DNA of 64,000 bases, from the NCBI GenBank assembly GCA_037975125.1, contig CM075862.1, positions 19,300,338 to 19,364,337 of the forward strand, in the 5' to 3' direction. The first letter of the stretch is position 1. The number at the start of each line of letters is the position of its first letter. Shown piece after piece: positions 37,229 to 52,807 of this stretch. The DNA comes from Latrodectus hesperus (Eukaryota > Arthropoda > Arachnida > Araneae > Theridiidae). The position numbers were made by a program, and so were the translations under genes. Below the pieces are notes generated by a model, which did no database searches, was not told the origin of the DNA, and worked only from the letters and a program-made list of their open reading frames with translations.

Positions 37229-40200
37229 TATATAATTTATTTATTTATTGTAATCATTTACTTAAGCACATATACATATATATCATACATTAAAATTCAT
37301 GTCTATTAAAACTATATTCAACTTAAAACCAGAAATTATGTTTAATATATAGTATTAAATGAGTATTTTAAAATAAAAATGCAGAACTATTTTTAAGATT
37401 AATTAAGTATATAGTAACATATGGAATATCAAACTGTAAGTTGTGTTTGTAAGTTATTTATTTGAAGATACATTTGATAAATAACGATACACAATGGGAA
37501 ATAAATGGTTTATTTTAAGAAAAATTCTAACGATAAATATTTTAAAAGATTTTTACAATTATTTTCTCAAATACTTAGTATTATTATAGCCTCATGTTAT
37601 GAATTATTATTCACAATTTGTTGATATCAGAGAAATTTTGAATAACTTGATTTAGAAGTTGAAATTACTGATTCATTTGTAACACTTTAAATGGTATTTC
37701 ATATTTATTAAGAATTAATTAAATTATATATACAGAATGAAGTTTATTTTAAAGTATCTATCACAATTATATTATTTCTATTCCAGTATCAAAATATTTA
37801 TTTTCTTAATGAATGAAATATTTATTTTAATATACGTTTTTAATGGCATAATGATAGTTTTTTGAAATGAAAAAAAAAAAAATTTCATTTTTGTTTCACA
37901 AACAATTCAATAATTTACAAGGCATTGTTTTATTTGTATCCTATTTATTCATATCAAAATTATTTTTGTGACTGTCATTCATGTTTTAGAAATTTCATAT
38001 ATCGTTTTTTAATGTTCTTGATATTTTTGACATAAATTTTTTCAAATGACTTTTTCAATGTCAGATTCATCTGTGTTTAATAACTTTAGAAGAATTATTT
38101 TCAGATTTAATTTTTATTCGTAAAAATATACATATTTCTCAGAGTCATGAAATTTATTTTTTTTATAAGTTGAGCTTGGTCTTATGCACATGATATATTT
38201 TAGCTTAACATATTTAAAAAAACATTGTATGAAAATAGTATTTAATGGAGAAGAAATTCGTGGTTACGAGTAGTATATATTTTGCACTGCATACACTTTT
38301 TTAAGCTCTATTTACTTTTTCATAGCATACCGTTATTATTTTTGTATAACATTACATGTTTAAAACTTTAAGAAAATTATCATTGGTTTTCAATATTTTT
38401 TTTACATTTAAAATCTAAGCTTAATTTTTATTTCATGAAAATTGTATGTGAATTTTTTCTACTTAAATGTCTAGCAAATAGTCTAATAAAAATGTTGAAA
38501 AAAAGGGAATAATTATAAATGTTTTTTTTTTAAATTTATTTGAGTTAATAAATAATTTTGATTTCACTTCTAATCAGCAGAGAAGAGATATCTATTATAA
38601 TGTGCATATTTTTTATGCAATTTAATTTTCCTTGTATACGCTAGCAGAAGTTTATTATGAATAAACAATAGCGAGTTTTGAATACGTACTATGATTTTAA
38701 TTAAATCTAACTTTAATATCAATTGCAATAAGATTAGTATTAACTTTTTTATTTACAATTATATTTATCATAAGTATATATGAACAAAATAGATTAAATT
38801 TTTTCTTTAATTTTCTTTTTTACAATAAATACGCTAGTTAATCGCTTTCTGATTGAAAGCGATTCATTCAAAACGATTCTCCTGTTCAAACCTTTTGTCA
38901 TCGCATTTTAAAGTATACTATTATTTTCATTCAGTTAATAATTAATGTTGCACCCATTAAGTACATATCTTAATCCCACTATCCATTCTTCTTATCCTAG
39001 CTGTTATTGAATGATAAGACATGACTAAAATTGAATAATTAACGCAGCACTTTACAAATCTTTAAGTCCATTATTCACTGCATTGTTAACATTAATCCTT
39101 TGACACATCTTGAAGGCGAAAACAAACGTACAGAAGAGCTTAAGACAATTCCCTCCATATGACAGTTCTTCGGTGATAATGTCGCTTGAGAGATGCAAAT
39201 ACTAGTCTTACGATTTTTCTAGGATCATTTTTCAATAAAATTACCGTTCCTTTTGTATAATCTTAACTGGCATATCGTTTAGGATATTAATATAAATTCT
39301 CTGTTATTTATCCTTTCTAAACTTAGTAACTGTTTCAAAGTGTTTAAGATAATATTATTCTGTTAGTAATAATTAGCAAGGGCTATTTTTCAATTTAAAT
39401 GTAAACTTTGAAATTTAAATGTAATCTTTGCGCTTTTAACTGATCTTGTAAGATCTAGAAACTAATTGAAACTATTGAATGGAATGAAAATTTTAATAGC
39501 ATAATACATTATTTAAAAAAAATAATAATGTGTTTAATATGAAAAATACTACTTTAAAACCAAATGATTAGGACATGAAGAAACTTCAAAATTATTTTTT
39601 ATTGAAAATAGTTTGAAGTTTCTTAGAAAATAAACATGGAAGATAGTAATTAACAGTCTTCAACTAAAGTTGTAGAAAATAACTGAACAATTTTTTGAAA
39701 ATGTTTTGTAATCAACTGAAAAAAAATCTCTGTTTTTCTATAAAATTGTTTGATATAAGATTGATAAAATGACACTGATTAATATCCTGTCAGCGATAAA
39801 ATAACATTATATAATATGGTTTCTAATTACATAAAAAATATTCCCACTATTAAATACCTTACAACAAATGAAAGTATAATTATCTATTACATAAATAACT
39901 TATTGTGTCTCGTATATCGTTTATACTTATATCGAATTAGAAATTCAATAATTACTTAACAATTTTGTATTGGAGAAAAAATGTATTATTTTTAAATATA
40001 GTTATTAAATATGAATAAAATGTTTACAAATTAAGAAAAAATATTTGGCTTAAAAGTTCATTATATTTTTTTTAAATTCATAACTATTAGGCTTTAAATT
40101 CAATGAAATATAGAATGTATAAGTAAGTTGAGGATTACATTTAAAATGCGTTTTCGTATTCTACAACTGATTCATTTACATATTACCTGTAATATGTTTT

Positions 40201-41264
40201 ATAAATTAAAATAAAATGTTTGAAATTTTCCGTACTAAATTTAAAAGTAATGTACAATTGCTAATTATGAACCTTACTGAAATAGCTCTACTCTCCTCAA
40301 AATACATTTATAATTTAAAATATACTTAGGTTTAATATAGAGAAGTTTATCATATTTCTGTTGCTTCACAAATGACTTTATATTTATACTGTAACAGGCG
40401 TATAATTTTAAAGTAAAAACTTTGTCAGTATATAGCATTTTATAAATCAAAATGTTGAACAACTCTCCTGACATCAATAAGTTTTTACATTCTTCGCCTT
40501 AAAGAAATCCCATTGAAATTGATTTTAAAAGCAAGTTTGATGTTACTTCTTTTATTTATTTGTCACATTAAATAAAATACTTTATTTCATTTTAATCAGT
40601 TTTCATAAACTTATGGATTAAACTAGATTATAAATTTTACCTGCCTTCTAAGTTTTCTTCGTAAAAACTTTACAATTGAATGCAATTTTCAACTTAAAAA
40701 TATATACGCACAGGAAAATATTATCAAATCTTGCATAATCTACTTGTATACCATGCTTTTCAAATGATTACTATTTCAGTAATATTTACTAATGATGAAT
40801 TATTAAACAAGCATATGAATGTGAAAAATAGCTTATATTTTGATTGAAGACTTAATGGGTTACAATTACGGAATTTAAAATAAAGTAGATACTTGACAGA
40901 AATATTACATTTCTTTACTGACATGTAAAAATATCAGTTTGTAAACTTCAGTTAAGTTTATTCAATAAACTGATATACCCGCATGTATGTGACATGCTTT
41001 GGTATGGTGACTGTGAGGTCCTGGTAACGTTGTATCAGATAAGACAAAATAGTCAACTTAAACGTTCAGACATTATCTATAACATTATAGAGCATTATAT
41101 AAGGACAAGCAACTGTGAAGCACTTTTGAAACTATCCCATCGCACACCGATAATGTGGCTGAATTCCATTCGGACTCATTTATTGTAGTACTTTTTAATG
41201 TTATTGAGACATAATATCTGCAGAAAGGTTGTGAAGTTATAATCAGATTTCTATAAATATAATG
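37229..41264. other. AT-rich DNA, no gene seen
   Basis: Low complexity throughout, except a slightly more balanced patch at 39050-39250 that I could not identify. Open frames at 40274-40477 and 40994-41188 have no recognisable motif. Confidence 0.5.
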
Positions 41265-41640
41265 TTGTTACTAATGGCACTTGGACAAACCAAGCTATGC
41301 CTTGGATATGCGACATTTAAGTCAAATAAGTGCGTCTTTCATTTTAATCAGGGCACCATAATGGTGAAAGTACTACTTTTTGCTCTTTAAATTTTCCGAT
41401 AGATGGCAACACCAGAAGATCTACTCCGTCAAATTTGGCATTGATCTGAAGGAGGAGTAAATTTCTCCAGACAATTGCACCCATGGTAACTACTCAATGA
41501 CCGACCACAGGACTTACGATTCCACAGATTTAACGAGCACGTACATCGCATGTACTCAGTGGGTCTTTGTCGGCATTGGGAATCGAACCCTACCCTTTCG
41601 ATGGAAAGCCAATACCCTAACCACTAGGCTACCACGGCAC
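41265..41640 (-). mobile_element. tRNA-derived SINE, type 2 head
   Basis: On the minus strand it starts GTGCCGTGGTAGCCTAGTGG. The A box TAGCCTAGTGG is at 41631-41621 and the B box GGGTTCGATTCC at 41590-41579, both close to the polymerase III consensus. A body of about 190 bases follows. From about 41386 down to 41265 comes a 3' module that aligns with the end of the SINE at 29587-29890 (AGAGCAAAA, GTACTTTCA, ATGGTGC, ATTAAAA, GACTTAA, CGCATATC, GCTTGG, TTGTCCA, CATTAGTAA). The heads and bodies of the two SINEs are different. An open frame over 41497-41679 is spurious. Confidence 0.88.
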
Positions 41641-44600
41641 TATCAATATAAAGAAAATGACTCTAATAAGAAAACATAAGTAGTTTGTCTGAATTGATGT
41701 CGACACAGAAAAGTTGCACAGATTATTAAAAAAACTCTATTTTGAAAGAGGAAAACATGCCGTCCTTACTGCTTATTATCATCACATATATAAGTGGAAG
41801 CTACATAGAGAGTTTCAATTTAGCATTTGTTACTAAATGGTATATCTCTGTAACGACTATTGGGAGCATTTGGAAGGATCATCTGACGCAGAACATATTT
41901 TGCTATCTTGAAATGTAATCAGATTTCTTAAATTCACATTTTCAGAATTTTGGTTTGTAGTGGTACTTCCAATAATTCACCCCTTTCACCTAAGCCATTG
42001 GAGACCATTACATAACATTTTCAAGAATTTAATGCTCTTCCCTGACACACTTGGATTCACATTTTCAAACAAAATTTTAAATTTAGACATATTCCTCCTA
42101 GTATGTATCTTCAAGTAATACTGTAATTTTCTAGTATTGCAGCAAATATTTGTTTACTATAGTCTAAAATATTAATACATTTGTGATGACATCTATCAAT
42201 GAATAATACCACTTGGTTAATAGATTCTATGTCCATCGATCTAAAAACTATAGCTGCTACTTATTATGCGTTCACAAAATTGCTTATTATCCGTGATCAA
42301 AATGTGTTTTGATAATTTTAATGTGCGATCTTTTGTTTTCATTTTTAAGAATATGCATGTAAAAAGAGTTTTTGGTCAGCTTGTCTTGCTGCACATATTT
42401 TTCAATTGCTTATATCTAAAAGTTAATTCATTTTTAAATAATTAAAAAAATTAAAATTTAGCATAAAAGGATGTACATTTTTTATCATTGTGCATTTAAT
42501 AATAAGAAGTTGATAACTGCAATAATCTTAAAGCATATATATTAAGGGAAAAATGCTGCAACATTATTCTTATCTCTAGTGCATATACTAATCTCTCAAG
42601 GTAGCATTTATTACTAATACATCCCTCTAAGCAAGCAAATGGTGACAAAACGTCATATATTTTCTAGCAAATGCATTTAAAAATGCCATTCTTTTAGATG
42701 TTAAATATCTGTTGTGAACTAATAAATCTTTTATGCTCCTATTATAAAGTACTGTAGCAAATGTGATAAATTTAGGAAATACTTTTAAATTAGGAAATGA
42801 ATTACCCTCCTTGACAGCAAAACTGACGTTTGTTAAAATTAGCTTCAAAATAAGGAAGCAAAGAGCGGAAATTATTTTATTAGCTTGAAATTTATTTCTC
42901 CTCCTTTTCTAAGAAAAATGTGTTCCTTCTCTAATAGTCTTGTCGTTTTTGGTGTTCAATTGCAGACGGTGATTGTAGTTTGTGACCTTGCAATAAACTA
43001 TCTGGACAACGAATGTGACAGGTAAATATATGTCAAAAAAACTGCCAAAGAAAGAACATTTATTTTATGGGAGAGCGTTATGATATATATAAGTATCACA
43101 GAAAATGTATAAAAAGTATGTATCGGAATTTAAAAAATGCTTTTGGTTTAAAATAAAGATATCAGCTGATTTCGTTAAAATAGTAGTACTATTGAAAAAT
43201 CTATTGGGTAAAACACACATTATAAATTTTTTAAAATTTGAGAGAAACTTAAAAATGTATACAATTTTTTCACACCATATAAAATATCATAAAAATATAA
43301 ATATCACATCTGTACGTCACTACGAGGCCAGTTTCTATCACAATCTAGTTTCTTCACATGTGATGTGTCATCAAAGTTTTTTCTATTTTTTATTTATTTT
43401 AGAAAAATATATTTTTAAAATTTATGAAAATTTCAAATATATTATAAATGAAACTCAATATATTGTTTTTACAAAAATGTAATTATTTAAGTTAAATGCT
43501 TTTAAAATTTTCCCGCAAACTAGGTGTGATTGTCATATTCACATTTTGCTATGAATAAAAAATATAGGAAAATGTTAATTATAGTTTGAAAACATTATTA
43601 AAATATAGCGTTATTAACATTCTTCAAATTATAACTATCCTAATTTTTATCTGTTATAAGCTAGTGCATTAAAACAAAAAAAAATATTGCACATATGCAA
43701 TACTTGTTATTAAAATTGCAACTTCACGAAGGAATGCAAATAAATTACATTTATTGGATAAATAAATATAAAAGAATGATTGATTCAATTTGCTCTACCT
43801 TTAGACCAACAAGTCATACATATTAGAGTCTGAGCAATTACATGAGCCATCAAATTGTGAGATAAATAGTGATTGAACATGTAGCCTTAACATGTAGCCT
43901 CAACATGAAGACACAATCATTAACCAAAGTGATAGATGTATGGTGATAAGTCGGTCGCTAGGTAATCATTGACTAAAAAGATTTCATTTGATGTTAAGAA
44001 TAGAGTATATAACAGCAGAAGCAGCAGTTTACTTTGAAGGAATTTTTCAAAATAACGAAAACATTTCTACCGCTTTTTAACCGGACCAAATATACTGTTT
44101 TGCAGAAAATGGTCTTATCACAAAAGAAATGTAACAATTCTTGTACAAAGGGTTTTAGTTTGAATTGGAAGGTACCGTAACGTGCCTTTCAATGTAAATC
44201 CATTATATCACTTTAGATAATGAGTCAGTATAATGATGTAAAATACTGTCTGGAGAATGTTGGTTCAGCACGTTGTCGCAAAACATGAATGCAATCATTT
44301 GCTGTAATCTGATCAAATTTTGTTTGAAAGTACAGCAGCCTTTTCTGCTGTCTGGTGCGTAGTTGTTAACGTTATCGAATCATCCTCATCTGAGATGTAG
44401 CGTCAAGATGTATGACCAAACATGTTTTCCACAAATTAGCGCCCCCTGAAAGCAGTGGTGAGTTATTCATACATTATTATCGCCATGCAAATAAATTTTA
44501 TTTGTTCACTCAGTGCCAAGAAAAAGTGGCTGTACCAACCATTATGGGGATATTTCTCTCTTCAGACGTTATTGACAGTAGACCTTTGAAATCAAGCACA

Positions 44601-46283
44601 TCGTTCAGTTATAACTCATAGATTTCGTATTCTGCAATCAGAATCTCTACTGAAGCTGCAACAGTACCGCAACACGATAAGTCAAAAAACTTGTTGGCTT
44701 CAATTCGACTTTTATAAAAGTCGTCACAATTATAAAAAAGCTTCACATTCTGTAAAAGGCTTCACAACTATTTTAAGCACTTGATAATGTTCAAATTAAG
44801 TTTGATGTATTTGACACTGCTGTACAATTTCTTCATTTAAGCAAATTATAGATTCGTTGTCTCTGCTTAGGACACAATATTGTGTTCAATAGCATAAAAG
44901 AAATAACTATCGTACCATTTTCTTGTAGCGTCAATAATGTTTAATTGTTGTTTCAAATTTAATATTCAGCACACATGCAATGAGTGTATTTCGTTATGAA
45001 TTACATTTAGTGACATAAAAAAATATAATAAACATACTTCACTTTAAAGGATAATTTTGGTCTTGTATCAAATGGAAAAAAGTGGCAACAGAAATCCAAA
45101 TCATTAAAACATAACTAGGAAATAAATGTATACTTAGAAACGAATTAAGGACTTCGATTTTTTTTTATTGATCGTTCTTGCTTTCCGATATTTATTCTGA
45201 AATATGATTAGTTGAAACTATTAAAAGAATGAAAAAATATTCCTCGTCTTAACAGTTATAATTCAGGATGTAGTATGATAATTATGTTAATATTTTTTTA
45301 AGCAATACATCTAAAGATTTGATAAAACCAAATAGTAAAGAGATAGACTGAAATTATAAGTTTATTCATTTGGTTTCATTTATAAAAGATATAAGATTAA
45401 AATTTGCTTGGCTGTTTTAAGCAAAATTCTGTAAAATAATTAAAATACTTCTCAAAAAATATCCTTGAAACCATAGCTTATTTATCAATATAAAATGCTT
45501 AGATTTTTTCTTTAATCATAGTTTTATTTTAATTATAGTCTGTCTTTGCATAACAGTCAAATTATCTTTACATATTATTGTAGGATGTCTATGAGTTTAG
45601 AAATTAGCAAAATCAGAGGCAAAATTTAAAAAATACAAAATTATGATACTAAATTTAATTATGTTTTAAAACAAACATATGACTGAATTTGCAAGAAGTT
45701 ATTTATCAAAAAAATTTTTTTTATAATTTTATGAATAATTAAGCTGTCCCTACAGGAAGCTCAGATAAAATAAATTAAATTTCATTAAACCTTAAAATAT
45801 GTTTCTTTCAGGTTCTAAAATTTCTCGTGTAATTGTATATTTGATAACTAATAAGTAGTGTGATAAAAACTATTTTTAAAAGAATGTTGCAAGATAGAAT
45901 TGAACCATTTTTTAAGAATTATTTTCATGAGCACATTTTATGGACACTAAGCAAAAATCGTGTCATTTATAAAGTGAAACTTATTGATTATAATTTCTCA
46001 TCTAATTACTTTCTGTATAAGTTACAATATGCTATATACAATGATGAACAATTGCTAAGGACGGATCACAAATTGCAATGTAGCATAACATTAGGCGAGA
46101 TATGAGGCCTAGTAGGATAAAATATAGTTGCCACAATGTTCAGACATTAGTATAAAGAATATTTATTGTTCTGGAAAGTACAAAAGCTGTGAAACATCTG
46201 AAAGAAAAAATGTTCATTTGATGCTGCATACGGAAAAATGGAACAATGCATCTAAAAGTCAGCAGGCACCTTGAAGAAAGGTA
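41641..46283. other. AT-rich DNA; unassigned complex patch at 43850-44700
   Basis: 43850-44700 has near-normal composition and contains the short direct repeat ACATGTAGCC(T)-AACATGTAGCCTCAACATG. It is probably an old transposon or LTR, but no coding motif was read. 41700-42090 may include an eroded LINE tail, which I could not support. The 125-codon frame at 43105-43482 is Lys/Ile/Phe/Tyr-rich chance sequence. Confidence 0.5.
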
Positions 46284-47308
46284 TCAGTACGGGATATGTC
46301 CACCGTGGAGTGTGATGCAACATTCCACACTTCGTAACATACTTTGCACAACATTATCCAGCAGCTGTTGGGGCAATTTATCCCATTCTTCTGGGAGTGC
46401 ACGGATGAGGGTGTTCTTGTTTGTCGGAGGATAATTTCGACCAGCAACTTGCCTTTCCAAAGCATCCCACACATTTTCAATGGGGTTTAAATCTGAAGAA
46501 CGTGATGGCCATACGAGGCGTTGAATACACTCGCTGTCTAGACAATCCTGAACAGCAAGTGTTCGATGACATATTGCGTTGTCGTCTATAAAAATAAATT
46601 TATCACCGACAGTTCTACGGAAAAGGAGAACATGAGGAAGTAGAACTTCATTAATGTATCGTTGGCCCGTCATAGTCACATTTGCAACCACATGTAGGGG
46701 CGTGAGGCCATTGATCATGATGCCGGCCCACACCATGACACTGCAAGTCGAATATCAGTCCCTTTCCTGGATATTTTCTAGACGATAAACAATACCACTC
46801 TCGGGCCAGATCAGTTGGCGTCTACAATCCGATGGCAGACTGAACCTACTCTCATCTGAGAATAATACGCATGCCCAGTCCTGTTCAGTAAAATTGCGAT
46901 GACACCATTGCAAACGGGCAGTACGGTGCTCTCTGGTCAATGGGACACACACAACAGGTCTACGGGAGTATAGTCCTCCTCCCCTCAAACGTCTAGCAAC
47001 AGTTTTTCGGTAGATCTGCTTTCCTGAGGCAGCAAGAAACTGATTTGCCACCTGCTGAGCTGTGGTATGCCTGTTCCTTTTTGCTGATCGAACGATATAT
47101 CTATCTTGTGCAGGCGTCGTACTTCTAACACGATCTCCCTCGTGCTGCTTACTACATATTCCAGTAGTTTTAAATGACTTCTACAGCCGTGAAACAACAC
47201 TGTGAGTGATGTCGAACTCCCTGGAAACATCTGTTATTTTTCGCCCTTTTCGATCTTTCCAATATTTCGGCCACGCATAAAATCATCTAAGTGATGTCGG
47301 GAAGGCAT
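46284..47308 (-). pseudogene. Tc1-like transposase, nearly intact
   Basis: The reading starts at ATG 47308 (MPSRHHLDDFMRGRNIGKIE). It shifts frame near 47236 into TDVSREFDITHSVVSRL (helix-turn-helix), passes one TAG where Trp is expected, and runs through TTPAQDRYIVRSAKRNRHTT, RRPVVCVPLTREHRTARLQW and LFSDESRFSL (first Asp). One TGA follows at about 46761, then MVWAGI, FIFIDDNAICHRTL (second Asp) and SSDLNPIENVWDALERQV (Glu), ending LHGGHIPY with its stop at 46284. The spacing between the second Asp and the Glu is 34 residues, a DD34E Tc1 enzyme. With one frameshift and two stops in about 340 codons, it is the best preserved transposase here but still inactive. I could not identify its inverted repeats. 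A TA array lies 150 bases upstream. Confidence 0.93.
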
Positions 47309-47453
47309 GCCAAAAATTTCAAGTTCGTCTATTAAATCTTTCCTGTAAAACTTTGATTTGAAACAACAACTGTCCACGCGCGTCAAAACCTTTAAAGCTC
47401 TTATGAACGCTATCACGTGATGAACAGACGTGGAAAAAAATTTGCATACGCAT

Positions 47454-47457
<4 letters not shown>

Positions 47458-47531
<74 letters not shown>
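47458..47531. repeat. (TA)n microsatellite, 74 bp
   Basis: Uninterrupted TA, 150 bases before the start codon of the Tc1-like transposase, close to where its 5' inverted repeat should be. Confidence 0.97.
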
Positions 47532-47533
<2 letters not shown>

Positions 47534-50500
47534 CTAGTTTCAATTATTTATGAAAATTTTTTAAGGAATTAAAGCTATTTTTTATTATAAAAGTAGCATG
47601 GGCTTCTGAAGAATTATATATTTCGCTAATTACATGCTAATTTTTAATTTAATGTAAAAAATTTAAGCATGCGTTAAGCAGTAGGTATACATTTAACTCT
47701 TTTCTTAGGTATGATTTTAATTGTTCTTTATGATCTCTTAAGATAATTATCAGAATTTTATACAATATTTTTTCTTTTTATCATTATTAATTTGAATTAT
47801 TACATTTATCATTATTTTATTTGACTCCATGTAACGAAATCTCTAACAGCCAACAACCTCTGAGCCATTTTAATATTCCTTGCACTTTCAGGTGAATTGT
47901 TTTTAATTAGTAGAAGATATTAACACATCACACAAGGAAGGAAATCTAAAAGAAAACGTCTAAGCATCATTAAAACAGCTGTGTGTTCAAGAAGCAAAAG
48001 TGCTGCTTTGAAAACTCATAAGCTAAATACTATTGCAGTTGGATTTATTCCAATTATCAATGATGATAGTATTTGAACTAAGCGATTTCAGTATGAAATG
48101 ATGCATGTCAGAAATTATTATGTCATTAAGAATTCCTTTTGTGTAAAAATTAATTTTTTTATACCAGTACAAGATTTTTTATAAATATGTTCATTTGATT
48201 GATTAATTATCATATAATCAACTTATAAAAACCATTAGGTAAAGTGATGTTCACTTTAACTTTCGTGAAAAAGAAATGTTTCTTTAAATATTACACATAT
48301 TTTTATAACATAAAAAGTTTAACCAAAAAAGCTCAGTTTGCAAAATAAAAATTTATATTTATCTTACATTGCGTTGTAATTCTGAACAATTTCTCTGTTG
48401 TTATTCTATTCAAATTCTAAGATGATTTATTAGAATTATGAAATGCATATTTAACAATATGTGAATGGAAATATTTTATTCAGATTTGAAAGATTAAAAA
48501 ATAGATTTTACAGATATTAAACTATGATTCAAAATATTTTCTTTTAGTGAATCAGATTATGTGTGCATAGTTAGATCACACATATATTACTTAAATTAAC
48601 CGCTACTTAAAGTTTACAAAAAAATGCACACCAATACACTGAAATTTTTATGGATAGTTTTTTTTTAAATATAACAATAGCTTAAAGATATCTTATAAGA
48701 CAATCAGTGGCAGAGGTTTCTAACAATATCTATTTCAGATGTTTTTCTTAAAATAATCTAACACGATGAAAATGAATGAAAGAGTTTAATATGAATCCAT
48801 AGGCAAAAATAAACGCAGAGGTATATGATTCACAATATTATCAGCCAATTTTATAACTAACATTAAAATATTTTTAAGGGATACAAATATCCAGAGAATA
48901 TGTTAATCTACATCATACCCGCCCCGATCCATATGCTCAACAAACAATTCGTATTGGATAAATAAAGTGAGAGTGCAAAAAAATACCGACTTCAAAACGA
49001 AGATATTTTCCTCGTAAAGAAATATAATCTTTAACAATGAATGTCAAAATTTTGCCTTACTCAACATATTTCCATGAAAGTAATGTATTTGCCATAAAAC
49101 AAAGTTACTTGACAAAAGAGTGTAACAATCATTATTAGAGACCTGTCCCTGTATAAAGTAAAAAGCAGACCTACTCTAAAACTGTAGACCAATATGTTAA
49201 TTCAGCTCCAAAATCACTTTTGTCATCATGCTGCTCATTTATTGGTAGTCAAAATCTTCTTTAATGTCTACCTGATTCAAATAGAATTTGGTTTTCTTTT
49301 TACATTTCGATCTCGAAGATGACTTATAACAATGATTATTTAGTGTTGTCATGGCATAGGATTTGGTGCACATTTACACCACCATTATCTGTGGATGTGG
49401 TTTCCGATGCAACGATCAGACTTATGACCTCTTAAAAAGCTTTGAGTTTTTTTTTTTTTTTATTTTAGTAACTTTAGATGAAATTAAGCGAACTCACCTT
49501 AAATATAATTTTCCTAATTTTTAAAATATATTTCAACAGTTAATTGTTTTGCTGTTATATAAGTTATAGTCAAAGGTTCATTTAGTTTCACCTAACACAG
49601 TTTAAAAAATTTCCAACAATAATCAAAAATTAATATGGAAATAAAATCAATATATATTATTTAATTTCCCATTTAATGAAACATAAAGCTTTTAAATTAG
49701 AAACATAGACTTCAAGCAAATAATTTTCTTATGTTTACCCCAATGGGTAAACTTAAAACAATTTACTAACTAAATTACTTCAAAAATGTAAATTTTATAT
49801 AGATATAAACTGATAAAAACAGAAAATATAAATATGAATTGCTTCCGTTATATTTAAATGTATGTTTCTTATCAGGGGATTTGTGTGCAATACTATTTAT
49901 TGATAAAAACTCTCGTATTAAAATGATGTACAGTTTCAGAAAATAATGTTATTCATAAATCTGAATAATATTTAAATTCCACTTTCATATTAATAATAAA
50001 TGTAGATATATTTTTCTTCTTATATTTTTCAAACAAATATTAATAGTTAATTAATTTTACAGAAAATAAGGAAACATTTTATTTGCATTTCCTTTCTCCT
50101 CTCATTAATATTAATATTCTCAAAAGCATCAGTTTTTATTTGAAAGAATATTTCCAACTGATAATAAATGGAAATATACATATTCTCAATACAAATATTA
50201 ATTTGTAATGCGCATCAAAATATAAAAATGGAGTGATTATTGAAAGACAGAAATAAATATGCTCAATAGTAATGAGCAATTTCATATTTTTAATGAAATA
50301 TTCACTCATTAGTAAGTAAGTTAGAAATGTTAACATTTAATTTCATTGAAATTTCACCCATTCCTTCTATTATTTCATGTAATCCTAATCAAATAAAGTT
50401 TGTAAACATCATATATAAAAATTCATTCGTAAATATTTTTGCCAAACGTACGAAAGAATATAACATTTTTCATATCAAAGTTGTTAGTTTTATTCAGCTT

Positions 50501-50588
50501 TTAAAATTTGGATTAATGTTAAATACAGTGATTTTTAATTAAAGTTTCTCAATGAGGTTTTTAATCACATTTTTGGCGCAAAAAAAAA
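47532..50588. other. AT-rich DNA, no gene seen
   Basis: A patch at 48895-49440 is less AT-rich and unidentified, and ends in a poly-T run. Nothing else stands out. Confidence 0.5.
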
Positions 50589-50970
50589 CGATTCCTGTAC
50601 GATACCTAGTTTAAGAGAAAAATTCAATGAACAAAGTATGACGTCACTTTCGGTGTAAGAAGAAAATACTTTATTGGACATATCAACAGCATTATTTTCA
50701 TATCTTTTCAGACAATAATGCTTAAAGCGTTCACCGTGTATATCGCGTCATTAATGCCCGTGCCATGGAATAACGCGCCATGGCAGCTACCAGTAGTCTT
50801 CGTATGGTGGCCATGTATACCGTTCGTGACTATTGCGACATGTATGCCCGTCGATATCCGATGCATATACTGATGTTGATATGTTTACTAAAATGTTTTT
50901 TCTTGCATTGACAGTTACGTCATACTTTGTTTTTCGCATTTTTTCGTAAACTATGGATCATACAGGAACG
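50589..50970. mobile_element. Foldback MITE, 382 bp, with long inverted ends
   Basis: The first 60 bases (starting CGATTCCTGTACGAT) and the last 60, read inverted (starting CGTTCCTGTATGAT), align at roughly three bases in four. The match includes an identical ACAAAGTATGACGT block at the inner edge of each arm. The central part is GC-richer and holds an 8-bp palindrome pair TGCCATGG/CCATGGCA at 50761-50785. There is no coding capacity and no obvious target duplication. The autonomous partner and superfamily are unknown to me. Confidence 0.8.
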
Positions 50971-51049
50971 CTTCTTAGGGCAGTTTTCATGTACTCCCAA
51001 CGAGGATTCTAGCTGTGCAGAGTTTATGCAGTCGATTTGGGAGACCTTT

Positions 51050-52807
<1,758 letters not shown>

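Noticed and set aside
41575..41640. Functional tRNA gene on the minus strand
   Set aside because: A and B boxes are good but no acceptor stem pairs across the segment, and the 3' side continues into a SINE that shares its end with another copy.
41700..42090. LINE C-terminal region (a SSDAEHILLS-like string)
   Set aside because: Only one weak motif without the surrounding cysteine pattern; could be chance.
43105..43482. 125-codon open frame on the plus strand
   Set aside because: Composition is that of translated AT-rich noise (Lys, Ile, Phe, Tyr, Asn), with no signal peptide, domain or splice context that convinced me.
46985..47230. 81-codon minus-strand frame over the Tc1 relic
   Set aside because: Out of frame with the transposase, whose motifs (TDVSREF, SVVSRL) lie in another frame over the same bases.
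46200..47460. Terminal inverted repeats for the Tc1 relic at 46284-47308
   Set aside because: I compared the flanks by eye and found no pairing better than chance; one end may be lost in the TA array.
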